This document shows positions 31,397-42,079 of a stretch of 64,000 bases of DNA, piece after piece. Position 1 is the stretch's first letter. Each line of letters begins with the position of its first letter. Origin of the DNA: Symsagittifera roscoffensis (taxonomy: Eukaryota; Xenacoelomorpha; Acoela; Convolutidae). Where the stretch lies: positions 28,267,407 to 28,331,406 of the forward strand of contig NC_087063.1 of assembly GCF_963678635.1 (NCBI RefSeq), given 5' to 3'. The notes below the pieces were generated by a model that was not told where the DNA came from, made no database searches, and saw only the letters and a program-made list of their open reading frames with translations. The position numbers and the translations under genes are program-made.

Positions 31397-32101
31397 ATGC
31401 AAGCGGTAACTGAAGAGACACGTGAACCGGAACCAGTGACTGCGGCCGATGACTTCAAGACTTATTATAGGGCAGCCGCGAGGGATACTCTAAATAGAGT
31501 GCAGCAGGAACTGGTGACGAAAGAGATCGAACAAAAAGTGAAGCTCGAACTCGAGAATGAGAAACTACAGGAGCAACTGAATACCTTCGAAGCAATGGAT
31601 GTCGAAGAGACTAAAACACCAAGCAGTTTGAGCATGAAACTTAATGTGATCTCCGGTCAGAGGTTCGGCATGGTGCCACAAGGAAGCAAGATACAGTCGA
31701 TAATCTCAGTGGCTGGGCACCAGGTAATCAGAAGTCTGAGTGAACCATCCGAGTTCACTTTGATGCATTTGGACACATATGCAGATTATCTGAGGCAGGT
31801 GGAGCCACGCACTGAGTCGAGGGCTGTGCGAGCACTACTAACAACGGGTGGCCCTCAAATAAAGAAACTTCATGGACGCTACCTGGAGGTCTATGGGCCG
31901 TATCAAGTGATGCTGAACGTGGATGGGATCAGTATCTACACTAGGACTTATGTAACAACAGACAGTGACCAGATAGGGCAGATCTATTTGGGTGAGGAGG
32001 AACTCAAAGTCCGCAGGATAGGCCAAGACGCCATGATGGAACAAGATGCAGTACACATTGGGTATGAAGCAGATGTATCTCAGTGGCTGGACACCAGGTA
32101 A
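31397..32101 (+). pseudogene. gag: Gag C-terminal extension (copy C)
   Basis: 234 codons of the region between knuckles and protease: coiled coil (KVKLELENEKLQEQL), then a conserved globular part (QRFGMVPQGSKIQSIIS, DTYADYLRQVEPRTESR, GRYLEVYGPYQVMLNVDG). It reaches HIGYEADV, just before the protease active site, and then joins an internal duplication at about 32,080, so the DTG segment is missing. Confidence 0.75.
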
Positions 32102-32310
32102 TCAGAAGTCTGAGTGAACCATCCGAGTTCACTTTGATGCATTTGGACACATATGCAGATTATCTGAGGCAGGTGGAGCCACGCACTGAGTCGAGGGCTG
32201 TGCGAGCACTACTAGAAACGGGTGGCCCTCAAATAAAGAAACTTCATGGACGCTACCTGGAGGTCTATGGGCCGTATCAAGTGATGCTGAACGTGGATGG
32301 GATCAGTAAT
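32083..32310 (+). repeat. Internal tandem duplication in gag-protease region (copy C)
   Basis: About 225 bp nearly identical to 31,708-31,932 (GTGGCTGGGCACCAGGTAAT against CAGTGGCTGGACACCAGG; then the DTYADYLRQVEPRTESR coding stretch). It replaces the sequence that encodes the protease DTG motif and its surroundings in copies A and B. Confidence 0.85.
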
Positions 32311-32569
32311 GGTTCTCCACATGGGAGGACGGGATCTTTGGATGAGCTTCCTGGTGGTACAGAACTTGGACGACGTCGACCAATTAATCTTGGGCAGAGA
32401 TTTCGTCAGGAATTTTGACGTGATGATTGACTTGAACAACGGTCTAATCAAGATTAGGATCCCGGATCGGAAGTATGTTAAGAAACCAATTATTAGGATA
32501 ATAACAGACAAAAAAAAGGTACCAATTTTTTTAGACAGAAAAGTAAAACTACAGTCGGACAAGCAATAG
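32297..32569 (+). pseudogene. pol: Protease C-terminal half (copy C)
   Basis: About 90 codons with LHMGGRDLWMSFLVVQNLDD and LILGRDFVRNFDV, the second half of a retropepsin-like fold. The catalytic Asp half was lost through the duplication upstream. The frame is broken near 32,555. Confidence 0.7.
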
Positions 32570-32592
32570 TAGCAATTTTTAGAATAAGAAAT

Positions 32593-33012
32593 TTGAACTC
32601 GTTAAGTGATAGTAAACAGGTTTGTTTGGTACCCAACACAAATAGTCAAAGCACAGTGATTTTAGGCCGGAGCTTCTCAGTAACACGAAACGGACTGTGT
32701 GCCAGTGTGTTATTGAACACACTGGACACCACGGTTTCAATCCAGCGTGGAAAGAAGCTTGGTTACGCTTTGCCGATGAGGACCGACTATGAGGAGACAC
32801 AAAACTTGAAAAAACATAGTGTGAAAGACTGTCCTTATCATGCCAATAAAGATAAAATTTTGAAGAGGATTAATGAATTAAAATCTATTCATAAATTGTT
32901 TTCAATGAAATCCGAAACGGACGACGGCTTATCGAGCTGCTCGAATTTTCCGGAACGCCCCTCGTCATATGAACTAGAATCTGACAAACCGGAAAATTGC
33001 GGGACCTCTTAA
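32593..33012 (+). pseudogene. pol: Protease-RT connecting region (copy C)
   Basis: 139 codons: CLVPNTNSQSTVILGRSFS, CASVLLNTLDTTVSIQRGKK, then a polar stretch ending in CSNFPERPSSYELES. This region precedes the RT fingers in Gypsy pol and is absent from copies A and B, where the RT deletion starts at 32,697 (copy C numbering). It ends at a stop; a short frame-shifted gap follows before the RT. Confidence 0.65.
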
Positions 33013-33044
33013 ATCGGAACGCAGATGTATTTTGAAAACATCAG

Positions 33045-33926
33045 GTGGATATCGGTTGCTGTAATTTCGTCGAACACGAAATCGAACTTGAAGAGGGCGC
33101 CGTTCCCCATAGCGAAGGAGCAAGACGAATGAAGCCACACAATTCGGAAGCGTGCCGAGCGAAAATAGAAATGTTGCTTGAATACGACATGATAGAACCT
33201 TCGAAATCGCCATGGGCTTGCGGGGTAGTAATGGCGAAAAAGAAAGGGCGACAGCTTAGGTTTTGTTGCGATTTTCGCTACTTGAACGCGGCAACTATAA
33301 AAGATGCGTACCCGATACCGCGAATAGACGAGAGCATCTCTAAACTGGGTGATGCCAAGTTCTTCACCACGTTGGACTTGGGTTCTGCCTTCTGGCAGGT
33401 CCCTCTGCGGAAGAAGGATAGAGAGAAAACCAGATTCGCGTGCGAATTAGGGTTGTACCAGTGGAAGAGGATGCCCTTCGGCTTGTGCAACGCAACAGCC
33501 ACTTTTCAAAGACTGATGGCTCAGGCTTTGACCAGAGTGACAAAGAAGTACGGAAACCTTGTGATGTGTTACGTGGACGACGTGGTCATAGCGACATCAA
33601 CCCTGGAAGACCATATTGATCGGCTCGATGAGGTCTTTCGATGCATGAAAAGAGCAGGCTTGAAGTGCAAACCATCGAGATGTGAAATCCTTAGGGATTC
33701 AATCAAGTACCTGGGAAGAATGGTGAACAGGCATGGTGTGAGGCCGGACCCGGAAGCAGTAGAAGCAGTGTTGACATGGAAGGCTCCCAGAACGGACACA
33801 CAGCTCCTGAGCTTCCTAGGGTTTGCCAACTACTACCGGAACTTCATAAAAGGATATGCGGACAAGGTGTATCCGATGCAGAAGCTGATGCGCAACAAAG
33901 GGAAAAAGTTCGAATGGAACGATTAA
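33045..33926 (+). pseudogene. pol: Reverse transcriptase fingers/palm (copy C)
   Basis: 293 codons, the only RT core in the window. Typical Ty3/Gypsy RT blocks: EYDMIEPSKSPWACGVVMAK, QLRFCCDFRYLN, PIPRIDESI, FFTTLDLGSAFWQV, FGLCNATATFQRLM, CYVDDVVIAT (YVDD catalytic motif at 33,570-33,581) and LGFANYYRNFIKGYA. The function would be reverse transcription of the element RNA in a cytoplasmic particle. It ends with TAA at 33,924 in the EWND context, where copies A and B read GAA. Confidence 0.9.
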
Positions 33927-33974
33927 GCACAAGTTGCCTTCGAGAACATAAAGCGGAAACTGTGCGAAGCACCA

Positions 33975-34340
33975 GTGCTAGGCATGCCTACAGAAAAGGG
34001 CATGTATGTTCTTGATACAGACGCATCGGTAGTAGCCATCTCAGGAATATTGCATCAGGAGCAAGAATGGAATGGAAGAATGGTTCTCCGTCCCATTGCA
34101 TACGGCAGCAAGGTCTTGAGTGACACTGAGATGAAATATGGCGCACCAAAAGCAGAAATGTTTGCAGTAGTCACATTTGTTGAAAAATACCGCGCATACT
34201 TGGGGAGCGCTCCCTTTAAGTTACGCGTAGACAACAGGGCGTTATCCTGGTTGAAGACCTACTCGATGGATCAGAGTTATATTGGTAGATTGATAGTAAG
34301 GTTGGATGGCTACCATATGATACTCACACAGGATGCGTGA
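33975..34340 (+). pseudogene. pol: RNase H (copy C)
   Basis: 121 codons in the same frame as the RT piece. Acidic residues in VLDTDASVVAISG and RVDNRALSWL match the RT-linked RNase H family. A base loss near 34,322 shifts the frame (DGYHMILTQDA). Confidence 0.8.
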
Positions 34341-34845
34341 TAAGCACCAAAATACTGACAGCCTCAGCAAGAAAATTGAGTTCTATGAAAGATTGGAGCA
34401 GAAGCAAGCCAATCAGGCAGAAATAAAGAAAAGATTTTCGTTTCTGGACAAAGAAACTTATGAAGCGCTTCCCTTAACGAGATGGTTGGATAAGTCTGGA
34501 CATCCAATTCCAAGGCATCCTGAGTTACTTGTAGAGAAAGCAGCCGAGTTAAAGATCCTATCCAAGGAGGACCCGGTACCCTTGGATCTGTTGCTGCGCT
34601 CAAACCTGGTCCAACAAGAACTCTCTCGCATGAACATAAACAGCCTCTCATTATTGGATAAAACAGTGCAGGTCACACCGCAAGTGATGCGGATGCTGGG
34701 TGGATTGTTAGAAAGAGAAGTGACCAGAGATGACCCCGAGTGGACAGCAGCAGTGGCATCACTAACACTCAAGGAGAAGGTGAAGATAATGCCGTCCAGA
34801 CGACAACACGAAGAGAACGAGAGGGATTGTAGGACAATAGTTTAG
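34333..34845 (+). pseudogene. pol: RNase H end and linker (copy C)
   Basis: 170 codons: MRDKHQNTDSLSK closes the RNase H domain. Then a conserved helical stretch follows (TRWLDKSGHPIPRHPEL, PLDLLLRSNLVQQEL) that I do not assign to a known domain and that is equally conserved in copies A and B. It ends with TAG at 34,843 (copies A and B: CAA/CAG). Confidence 0.7.
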
Positions 34846-34941
34846 CAACTAGTATCCTCAATACCACACGAGGTTTTAACCAGTACTTCTTACGGACGGA
34901 AAGAACAGGGGAGCAGTACGCGAAGGAAAACCGTTACCTTT

Positions 34942-35289
34942 GTGGACCAGGATGAAGAAGGTGAAAAGGTAGAACAAAACCTGCTGCAAGATGGTTTGTC
35001 CGGGGAGAAGAACGATGAGAAGAGCCAGCGAGTACAAGATCAACACCCGGGACAAGAAAGTTTGCCCGAGGAGTCTGAGGTAGATGAAGAAGTTCCTGAT
35101 GAGAAACAGGACCTGGGAACAAGGTTTTGTCGGGGGAGTTCAGATGGATGCGAAGAAGGCACAGACATGATCTGGAGGAGCGTGCAGACTCCATCACAAC
35201 CTCTTCAACAGATGACAGTTCCCGAAACTCAGGAATGGACACCTATTCAGACAAGAAGTCGAGCTCGGGATCAGAACTGTCCGAACTAG
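34942..35289 (+). pseudogene. pol: pol acidic linker with LSGE motif (copy C)
   Basis: Acidic linker with DGLSGEK (encoded by TTTGTCCGGGGAG at ~34,996) and degenerate copies (ESLPEESE; RGSSDGC, where the nucleotide motif has a single change). The frame shifts around 35,110-35,130 into the integrase ORF. Confidence 0.6.
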
Positions 35290-37655
35290 CGATCCCCACA
35301 CTACTAGTGGAAACTCGTGCAAGGGATCTGGAGAGAGAGGTGTACCAGGATCCTGACAGTGATCGCTACCGTATACGAAGCGAAAGAGTCTTTGACAACG
35401 CAGCGGATGATTTGGAGACAATAGCGGTATCGAAACGTTCGATAAGTCTGTTGCCACAAAAAGAGGTAGTCAGGACTGATCTTCAGCTGTTCAAGCAAGA
35501 AACACAGCCGCTGGCGAAGATTTGGTGCGTTAAGATCGAAGAAGACACATACCAGCCCAATGAGCTGAATAGTCAGATGAGGGTCATGAAGACATACTTG
35601 AAGGCAAGATACAGACTCTCGGACCTTCTAAGAGCGCAGAGAAATGATCGCATGACAAGCAACCTGAAAAGGTGGATCGAGAATGGTTCTCCGGATAAAG
35701 GGGACCTCGAGGAGGATAGTTATCGCATCCTGAGACAATACTTCATGCAGAAGGAAGGGAGGTTATATTTGAACAAGGACGGGGTCGTGGCTTGCAAAAG
35801 AAGAGAGGAAGACAGAGTCCTATACAAGTGTAACGCGATAGTGTTGCCGCAACTCTATCAGACAGAACTATTATTCAGGTCACATGATCAGATGGGCCAT
35901 CAGGGGATCGACAAAGTATATCAGAGGATCCTGAAGCGCTTTGAGTGGCCTGGGATGAAAAAGGCATGCGAGAAATGGGTAACAGCATGTCTGTCATGCC
36001 AACAGGTCAAGGATCCAAGGAAGTTGCGATTTCCTTTACAATCGATCGAGTCGTCTGAATTCAACGAGGTGGTGCAAATAGATCACCAAAAGATATGCAT
36101 GACAGACAGTGGTTATAATCAGGTGTTGGTCATGATAGATAATTTCACGAAGTATGCAGAGGCCGTGCCCTGCATAACTGCCTCGGCGGAAGAGACGTGT
36201 GACCACCTGATCAATACGTGGATAGCGAGACACGGTTGTCCGATGACGTTTCAATCGGATAACGGAACAGCTTTCGTAGGAGAACTCACGAAAGAGCTAA
36301 TAAAACGCTCGCAAGTTGCTCAAGCTCACTCAACGACATACCATCCCCAGACGAATGGCTTAGTGGAAAGACAGAATAGGACGTTAGTGTCGATGCTGAG
36401 AGTATATTGTTCCAGGTACATGACCTATTGGGACAGATACCTTCCACAGGTGATGGGAGCATATAACAGCACGCAACACTCCACCACTGGAGTCAGTCCA
36501 CACATGATGCTAACTGGACACGAAAAGTCTTTACCCTTAACCTTCTTCTACCCAGAATATGAGGGAAAGAAAACGTCTCCACAGGTCTACGTGAGGGATG
36601 TGATCAGACGTCAACAGGAGTTGAACGATTTGTGTCGACGAAATACTCAGCAAGCACAGGCAAGGCAGAGGAAAAAACTTCGACAAGAAAGCAGCTGGTG
36701 CAAAAACTTACTCGGTGGGAGACTACGTATGGGTATTTCAGAACGTTATACCACCGAAAGGAACGAAAAGCTCCTAAAAAAGTGGAGGGGACCCTTAATG
36801 ATTACGGAAGTGCATCAGGAGGGACGCCTTTATAGACTGAGTACTGGCCGAGCCGCTCATTACGAAAACATTAAGCCACACAATCCATCGACAGAAGACT
36901 GGTGTATACCTGCAGACATGGAAGAAGGGGGTTATCTAATGATGGATCCTGTTTGTGAGGTCAACGAGAAGGGCACGAGGGAGAAGAACGATGGAAACGA
37001 AGTCGTGGAGGAAGAAACGAATACACCGCTGGACCTGGATCCAAACGAGGTGACTGAAGCGGACGATGAAACCTTACCCTACGAAGAGGAGGATTGGCAG
37101 GATCTCGAACAGACGGAGGTTCCCAAGAATTTGGAACCAGATCTTCCGCTTACGATACAGACTCGAGAAAACGCCGGGACAAGACCAAGAAAGAAATATA
37201 ACCCTTACGGTGACGACTTTGTAGTGGATAGGATAGATCTGAAAAAGATAGTGGAAGAAGTAGTGGGTCTAGAAGAAATAACTGTGTCACAAGACATTGG
37301 CATAGTCGATGATCACGACGATGAGTGGGTCGACGACCGGTCGAAACCAGAGGTAGAATTCGACGACGAGCAAGACTTGACGAATCTGCGTGTCTTAGAA
37401 TGGTTGAACGAAATAACGTCGGACCCAAAGGAGACCAGTGTCACGATTCAAGGTGTAGATCGTGAAAGCATAAAATATATGAAAACCGAACAAGATGATC
37501 CTTCCTGGGTTGCTCAGGAAGGGCGACTACTCATTCCGGCTTCCAATCTCGATTTGATACCCGGTATACGATCGACGGGGACGTCGATGGATATTTTTGT
37601 CCGGGGAGTGGGGGTAGGACTTACTCACACTGAAAACTTGATAATAAAAAATTGA
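35127..37655 (+). CDS. pol: Integrase and acidic linker (copy C)
   Basis: 842 codons. HHCC zinc domain (HDQMGH, CLSC), catalytic triad in QIDHQK, QSDNGTAF and LVERQNR (all three acidic residues present), then NSTQHSTTGVSPHMMLTG. From about 36,670 to 36,760 the reading is out of frame through two compensating indels, then returns at KKLLKKWRGPLMITEV (GPY/F module with Leu for Phe). The long acidic linker follows, with IFVRGVGVGL encoded over another TGTCCGGGGAG (37,598). A frameshift ends the ORF. The integrase core here looks the least damaged among copies, but the C-terminal domain is broken. Confidence 0.85.
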   Translation: MSGEFRWMRRRHRHDLEERADSITTSSTDDSSRNSGMDTYSDKKSSSGSELSELAIPTLLVETRARDLEREVYQDPDSDRYRIRSERVFDNAADDLETIAVSKRSISLLPQKEVVRTDLQLFKQETQPLAKIWCVKIEEDTYQPNELNSQMRVMKTYLKARYRLSDLLRAQRNDRMTSNLKRWIENGSPDKGDLEEDSYRILRQYFMQKEGRLYLNKDGVVACKRREEDRVLYKCNAIVLPQLYQTELLFRSHDQMGHQGIDKVYQRILKRFEWPGMKKACEKWVTACLSCQQVKDPRKLRFPLQSIESSEFNEVVQIDHQKICMTDSGYNQVLVMIDNFTKYAEAVPCITASAEETCDHLINTWIARHGCPMTFQSDNGTAFVGELTKELIKRSQVAQAHSTTYHPQTNGLVERQNRTLVSMLRVYCSRYMTYWDRYLPQVMGAYNSTQHSTTGVSPHMMLTGHEKSLPLTFFYPEYEGKKTSPQVYVRDVIRRQQELNDLCRRNTQQAQARQRKKLRQESSWCKNLLGGRLRMGISERYTTERNEKLLKKWRGPLMITEVHQEGRLYRLSTGRAAHYENIKPHNPSTEDWCIPADMEEGGYLMMDPVCEVNEKGTREKNDGNEVVEEETNTPLDLDPNEVTEADDETLPYEEEDWQDLEQTEVPKNLEPDLPLTIQTRENAGTRPRKKYNPYGDDFVVDRIDLKKIVEEVVGLEEITVSQDIGIVDDHDDEWVDDRSKPEVEFDDEQDLTNLRVLEWLNEITSDPKETSVTIQGVDRESIKYMKTEQDDPSWVAQEGRLLIPASNLDLIPGIRSTGTSMDIFVRGVGVGLTHTENLIIKN

Positions 37656-37728
37656 GAATAGCAAGAGAGACAGGAGACTTAGAAGCAGAAACAGGCGAAG
37701 AACCTAAGAAACCTGACATAGGGAGGGT
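37652..37728 (+). pseudogene. pol: Start of macro-like region before BEL/Pao insertion (copy C)
   Basis: The sequence encoding RIARETGDLEAETGEEPKKP and DIGR stops where the BEL/Pao element inserted. It resumes at 47,388 after the AGGGT target duplication. Confidence 0.7.
37724..37728. other. Target-site duplication, left
   Basis: AGGGT, repeated at 47,383-47,387. Copies A and B show the uninterrupted site (CAGGGTAGTTGAG on the sense strand), which confirms a 5-bp duplication. Confidence 0.85.
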
Positions 37729-38197
37729 TATGCCCGCTCAATCTCCGTATTTTGGTAAAACTATGAAGTCGAATGCTTTGAATTATAAAGAGTATTTATC
37801 GGCAAAAACTCTCGGAAAACTCAATACTTTATCATAATTTTGGTCAAGCATAAAATCATATAACTTCAATTCTGAACTGTCCGTATTTTGTACAAATCGG
37901 CACAAGCTAGCCACAAGAACCGGTCGGTAATGTCCTTGAGACAAATTGCTCTTTTTGGCGGTCAACCTTAATCAAGACTGAACCGAATTAGAACCAAAAA
38001 ACAGTTAAAATAGGATGTAACCCCCGTTTTTAGTATATTAATACATGGACAGGTGGGGGACTCGAACCTACGTCAACTGTTATTTCACACATATAATCGG
38101 CGTTAGCTTACTTTGTCTTAGTCCGCTTGGCCAACTGTGCTTATTTTATATGCATCTATACTCGTTTTATTCTATACTCTTGTTTTGCATTGCAACA
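37729..38197 (-). repeat. BEL/Pao 3' LTR
   Basis: 469 bp, almost identical to 46,914-47,382. In element orientation it starts TGTTGCAATGC and ends GAGCGGGCATA; the end is not the usual CA. It contains a tRNA-like A box and B box (separate entry). Confidence 0.9.
38050..38140 (-). other. tRNA-like sequence with A and B boxes inside the LTR
   Basis: On the minus strand TGGCCAAGCGG (38,133-38,123) matches an internal A box and GGTTCGAGTCC (38,068-38,058) matches the B-box consensus perfectly; 54 nt separate them. The outline resembles a type II (Ser/Leu-like) tRNA, with partial acceptor pairing (GCACAGT against CCTGTCC, 5 of 7), but the anticodon stem does not pair. It is present in both LTRs (also 47,235-47,325). 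I do not call it a functional tRNA gene. Confidence 0.5.
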
Positions 38198-39020
38198 TCA
38201 TCCCCCCCTGAAGAAGGAAGAACCGGAGCTTAACGGTCGGCCGCGTGACTTCACGGGTTGCGGTCCTGACAAGGGCGGATCGGGCGCAACCGTCCTGTCC
38301 GTAGTTTAGCTTGACGATTCGGGCGAGAGGGTAGTACCCACGCAGACTATCGGGCTCAATCACCCACACGAGATCGCCTGTTTTAAGAGTGAACTCAGAA
38401 TGAGTGTGCCACTTGACATGCTTATTCAGCGAGGGAACATATTCTCGAAGCCAACGAGACCAAATCGCGTTAGCATATGACTGCGCTCGCACGTACCTTT
38501 TCTTGTGATCGAAGTGCTCCCCGGGTAAAAGCGAAGGAAAGCTTGTGGCATGTTGTCCAAGCAAAAAATGGTTTGGGGTTAACGCTTCTAACTCACGTGA
38601 ATCGGTACTAACGGGAGTGATTGGCCTTGAATTCAAAGCCTGTTCAACTAAGCAGAGTGTTGTTCCTAACACCTCTTCAGTGACTCGCCTACTGCCTAGG
38701 ATATTGTACAGCACGCGCTTCACGCTTCGGACAAGGCGTTCCCAGGAGCCGCCATGATGGGGTGCGCCTGGCGGGTTAAATTTCCAAGTAACACCTTTGT
38801 GTGCAAAAATGGTCGGAGCCATGCCTTTCAAGCTCTTGATGCAGGCAAGTAATTCCTTTTCCGCACCAACGAAGTTCGTGCCATTATCCGACCAGATAGT
38901 GCTTGGCGTACCACGGCGCGCAACGAACCGTTCAATGCCCATGACACACGAACTGGTGTCCAGAGACGGTACAATCTCAAGGTGTACAGCCCTGGTGGTG
39001 AGGCAAGTAAAAAGAAATCC
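38172..39020 (-). pseudogene. pol: Integrase core, C-terminal half (BEL/Pao)
   Basis: Continuation of the integrase after a TAG at 39,021-39,023. It shows the BEL/Pao signature LTTRAVHLEIV, the second catalytic Asp in IWSDNGTNFVGAEKE and the catalytic Glu in HHGGSWERLVRSV, then GQHATSFPSLL and the C-terminal GDLVWVIEPD and RTATREVTRPTVKL segments. Apart from the stop at its start this part is open and reaches into the LTR. Nuclear integration of element cDNA is the family role. Confidence 0.85.
38198..38210 (-). other. Polypurine tract of BEL/Pao
   Basis: Sense strand CAGGGGGGGATGA lies directly before the 3' LTR, the expected place for plus-strand priming. Confidence 0.75.
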
Positions 39021-40370
39021 CTATCTTTTTTCCGTGCTTCTGCGAACCGGAACGTAAAGCGGTCCAAAGTAATCCACACCCGTATGATTGAAGGGTGGTT
39101 GCTTGTATCCGAGACGTTCGACCGGTAAATCGGACATAATTGGCTGGATGGTGCTTGCTTTGCGTTTACGGTATGTCACACATTGATTTTCGATAGAACG
39201 AAGTAGTCGACGCAACCCAAGTATTGCATATTTCATATTTAAAACGGAGCGCATGTAATCTAATCCTTGATGAAAATGCTTATGGTGGAGGCTGCGGGCC
39301 AACAAACGAACTAAGGTATGTCGGGCGTCGAGTATTATTGGGTGCTTAGTATCAAACTCGGTATTCACTAAGTGCACAATCCGTCCGGTGGAACGAATGA
39401 TTCCAGCGGGACCAATAAATGGCGAGTATGTGGCAATTTTACTACTATTCTTAATAGGTTTGCCAGCGGTGAGTGTTTTTAACTCAACGGGAAAGGATTC
39501 CATCTGAGCAAGATGAATCAGTTTGCTTTCTGCAATATCAAGTTCAGTGGGGTCGGTGATTCGTAAGTCCTTACCACGAAAATGCTTATGTGAAGGCAAC
39601 ATCCTCAACATAAAAGCGACTACTAGTTTATATCTTGTAAAGGAACTGAACCTTTCCCAATTGAACCCGTGTTCGGGATGTTTGATTGATGTGACATCGG
39701 TGACGAAGGAAGATGATGTCTCCAAGCAATTATCAACATCACAAGAAGGACCCTTCAAACGAATTTTATTGATTACACGTTCGTCGGGTATAAACGGCCA
39801 ATCAGTAGTACTGAGAATGCTCGGACCAATAACCCAGCTGCTAACTTTGAGGGCTTCCGAAGAAATCCCTCGCGTACCGGTATCAGCTGGATTATCGCCG
39901 CTCAGAACATGGTGCCACTCATCAACAGTGGTCGACTCGAGGATTTCGCCGACACGATTAGCGACGAATACAGGTAATTTTTCAGTGGAGATTAGCCACT
40001 GCAAAACTGTTGTACTATCTGTCCACATAAAGACATGATTAATAGAGACGGTAAGGGCGGTCAGTATATCATCTTTTAGTCGTGTGGCGAGCAGAGCAGC
40101 TTGAAGCTCTAGCTTCGGTATAGATAGCGCTTTCATGGGCGCAACGAGAGCTTTACCAAAGATGAAGGATATTTGAGTTTTATACGATCTCGCGAGTCGC
40201 GCACGCAAAAATCCAACAGCACAGAAAACGTCCTGCGAGCTATCACCGAACATGTGGAGCTCAATTTGATCCACAGGCTCCGTGAAGTAACAACGGGGAA
40301 TAGTCAATTGCCCTAAGAGAGGGAGACCGGAGTGCCACTCGAGAAACTTATCTCTTATGTCTTCTGGCAA
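39021..40370 (-). pseudogene. pol: RNase H and integrase N-terminal half (BEL/Pao)
   Basis: 449 codons. RNase H of the Pao type: LHMFGDSSQDVFCAV, IPKLELQAALLATRL, FMWTDSTTVLQWL and NPADTGTRG provide the acidic residues. The integrase zinc region follows (RHTLVRLLARSLHHKHFHQG, then CVTYRKRK with the second Cys replaced) and the first catalytic Asp (HTGVDYFGPLYV). It is in a different frame from the RT upstream because of an indel near 40,360. Confidence 0.85.
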
Positions 40371-41152
40371 TTCGTCGTCCCAACTTTGACCACTGATTTT
40401 CCAAGTAAAAGACGGGCCCTAACTGTGTATGGAGCTACTAACCCAACAGGGTCAAACACAGAAGAGACGAAACTCAAGACGGTTCGTTGAGTTATTGCTT
40501 TATCGAGAGGACGATCCACGCCTCTGCTAACAACCAGTGTGTCTTTCACATGGTCCCACTTAACACCTAAGACGTGTGATGATTGTTCGGCACCGTTACA
40601 AATTTCCTTGATGGGTGAAAACGAGGTTTCGGATTCCTCGGGGTTCATTGCTGAACTGATTTCATCAGCATTACTGACAAATTTAGTCAAATTAAATCCT
40701 CCTAATTTTAGTAAGGAAACCAAATCGCGACTAGTTTTAATTGCTTGGGTAACGTTCTCGAATGAGTCCAAGTAATCGTCCATGTAAAATTTTTCATTTA
40801 CGACTGAGGCGGCCTCAGGGTATGTGGACATATTATCAGTTGCTGTTTTTCGCAACGCGAAATTGGCGCACGTAGGCGAATCCCTTGCGCCGAATATATG
40901 GCGAGTGTACTGATGAACTACTACATCGGAAGTGGTATCCTCCCGCCACAAAAAACGGAGCGAAATTTGATCGCGGGCAAGGACTCCTACCTGGAGGAAC
41001 ATACCCTGTATATCCGCGGAGACGGCGTACTTGTGTTGACGGAATGACAAAAGTACAAAAATTAAATTTTGGAGTAGGTCCGGACTCACCAATAAGGACT
41101 TATTTAAGGATGTGCCGTGAAACTTAGAAGCCCCATTAAGGACTCGGCGCAC
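40355..41152 (-). pseudogene. pol: Reverse transcriptase core (BEL/Pao)
   Basis: 265 codons with BEL/Pao RT blocks: VRRVLNGASKFHGTSLN, KYAVSADIQGMFLQV, HIFGARDSPTCANFAL and the catalytic FYMDDYLDS. The preceding block (WYLPHHPVV, encoded upstream of 41,152) is separated from the N-terminal piece only by a stop near 41,201. The palm domain itself is uninterrupted. Confidence 0.88.
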
Positions 41153-41200
41153 CTTACCCGGCTTATTCGGATTTACGACGGGATGGTGCGGAAGATACCA

Positions 41201-41668
41201 CTATCGATCGGAACGCTTACGTGGATCATGCGGTTCGACGGTAACGACATAGCCTTTCCTAATGTCCTCTCTAATTGTGTCTGCGTATCTTTCGCGCAGT
41301 TCAGGGTCTTTGTTTAACCTTTTCTCCAATGTTTTAAATTGGGCGAGTGACGAGTAAAAGTTGTTTGGTAGACTGACATTACTATCAATCCAAAGCATAG
41401 GCACAATGTATCTTTCGCCATTGTGAACGGTTTCAAAATTGAGGATGGATAAAGCATGTTTATCCGCGGCGGAACGGGCATCGACTTGTTTGAAAGCACC
41501 ATACGATTCCAACTCGTACCAGGAATTTATCTGGTCGGTCAGAGAAGAATCTTCAACAACACACTTGAAACACGAAGAAGTAGAATGACCGGACGGCGGC
41601 AACGGACCACTTAAGACCCAACCTATCGGTAGGCGAACGGAACACGGTGAGTTTTTATCATCTCCCAA
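41201..41668 (-). pseudogene. pol: Protease-RT connecting region (BEL/Pao)
   Basis: 155 codons in the same frame as protease and RT, separated from each by a single stop. It contains the typical IGWVLSGPLP, a WYELESYGAF segment and SLPNNFYSSLAQFKTLEKRL, which precede the RT in BEL/Pao polyproteins. Confidence 0.8.
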
Positions 41669-41695
41669 GATGAACTCAATGGGTCTAACGGCGTG

Positions 41696-42079
41696 TTAGT
41701 AGTCTTGTCCGATAATAACGTCCTCATAAGTATATTGAATGGGCCTAATACGTGATAATTGTGGATATTTATTCTGCAAATCAGCAATATTGATTAATTC
41801 GGAACCAATCCGAATATTGTCTTTAACATATGCACAGAGAGAAAATACGAAATCACTATTATTCGGCTCGGAGGAAACTGTAAACTTGACCATCTGAGTC
41901 TCAACAACGGTGGTTGAATTGAAACCACTAATTGACAAGTTAACGGGCTCCCCTACTAAGCCGAGACGGTTTACGAGTGACGAAGACACCCAGGAGTGAG
42001 TCGATGCACTATCACAAAGAACCAACGTCAGGAGACTGGTTACATCCGAGGATACACCAAGTTTTGCAATTGGCAACAA
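41696..42079 (-). pseudogene. pol: Aspartic protease (BEL/Pao)
   Basis: 127 codons. The active-site motif is LCDSASTHSWVSSSLVNRL, the BEL/Pao form of DS/T-G with Ala in place of Gly; the closing IRPIQYTYEDVIIGQDY gives the second conserved strand (IIGQD). It overlaps the gag end by 40 nt in another frame, which could be a programmed frameshift site or a mutation. The ORF ends at TAA in the gag-pol continuation. Confidence 0.8.

Noticed and set aside
38050-38140. A functional tRNA-Ser or tRNA-Leu gene
   Set aside because: The boxes are good, but the anticodon stem does not pair and the acceptor has mismatches; it lies in both copies of an LTR.
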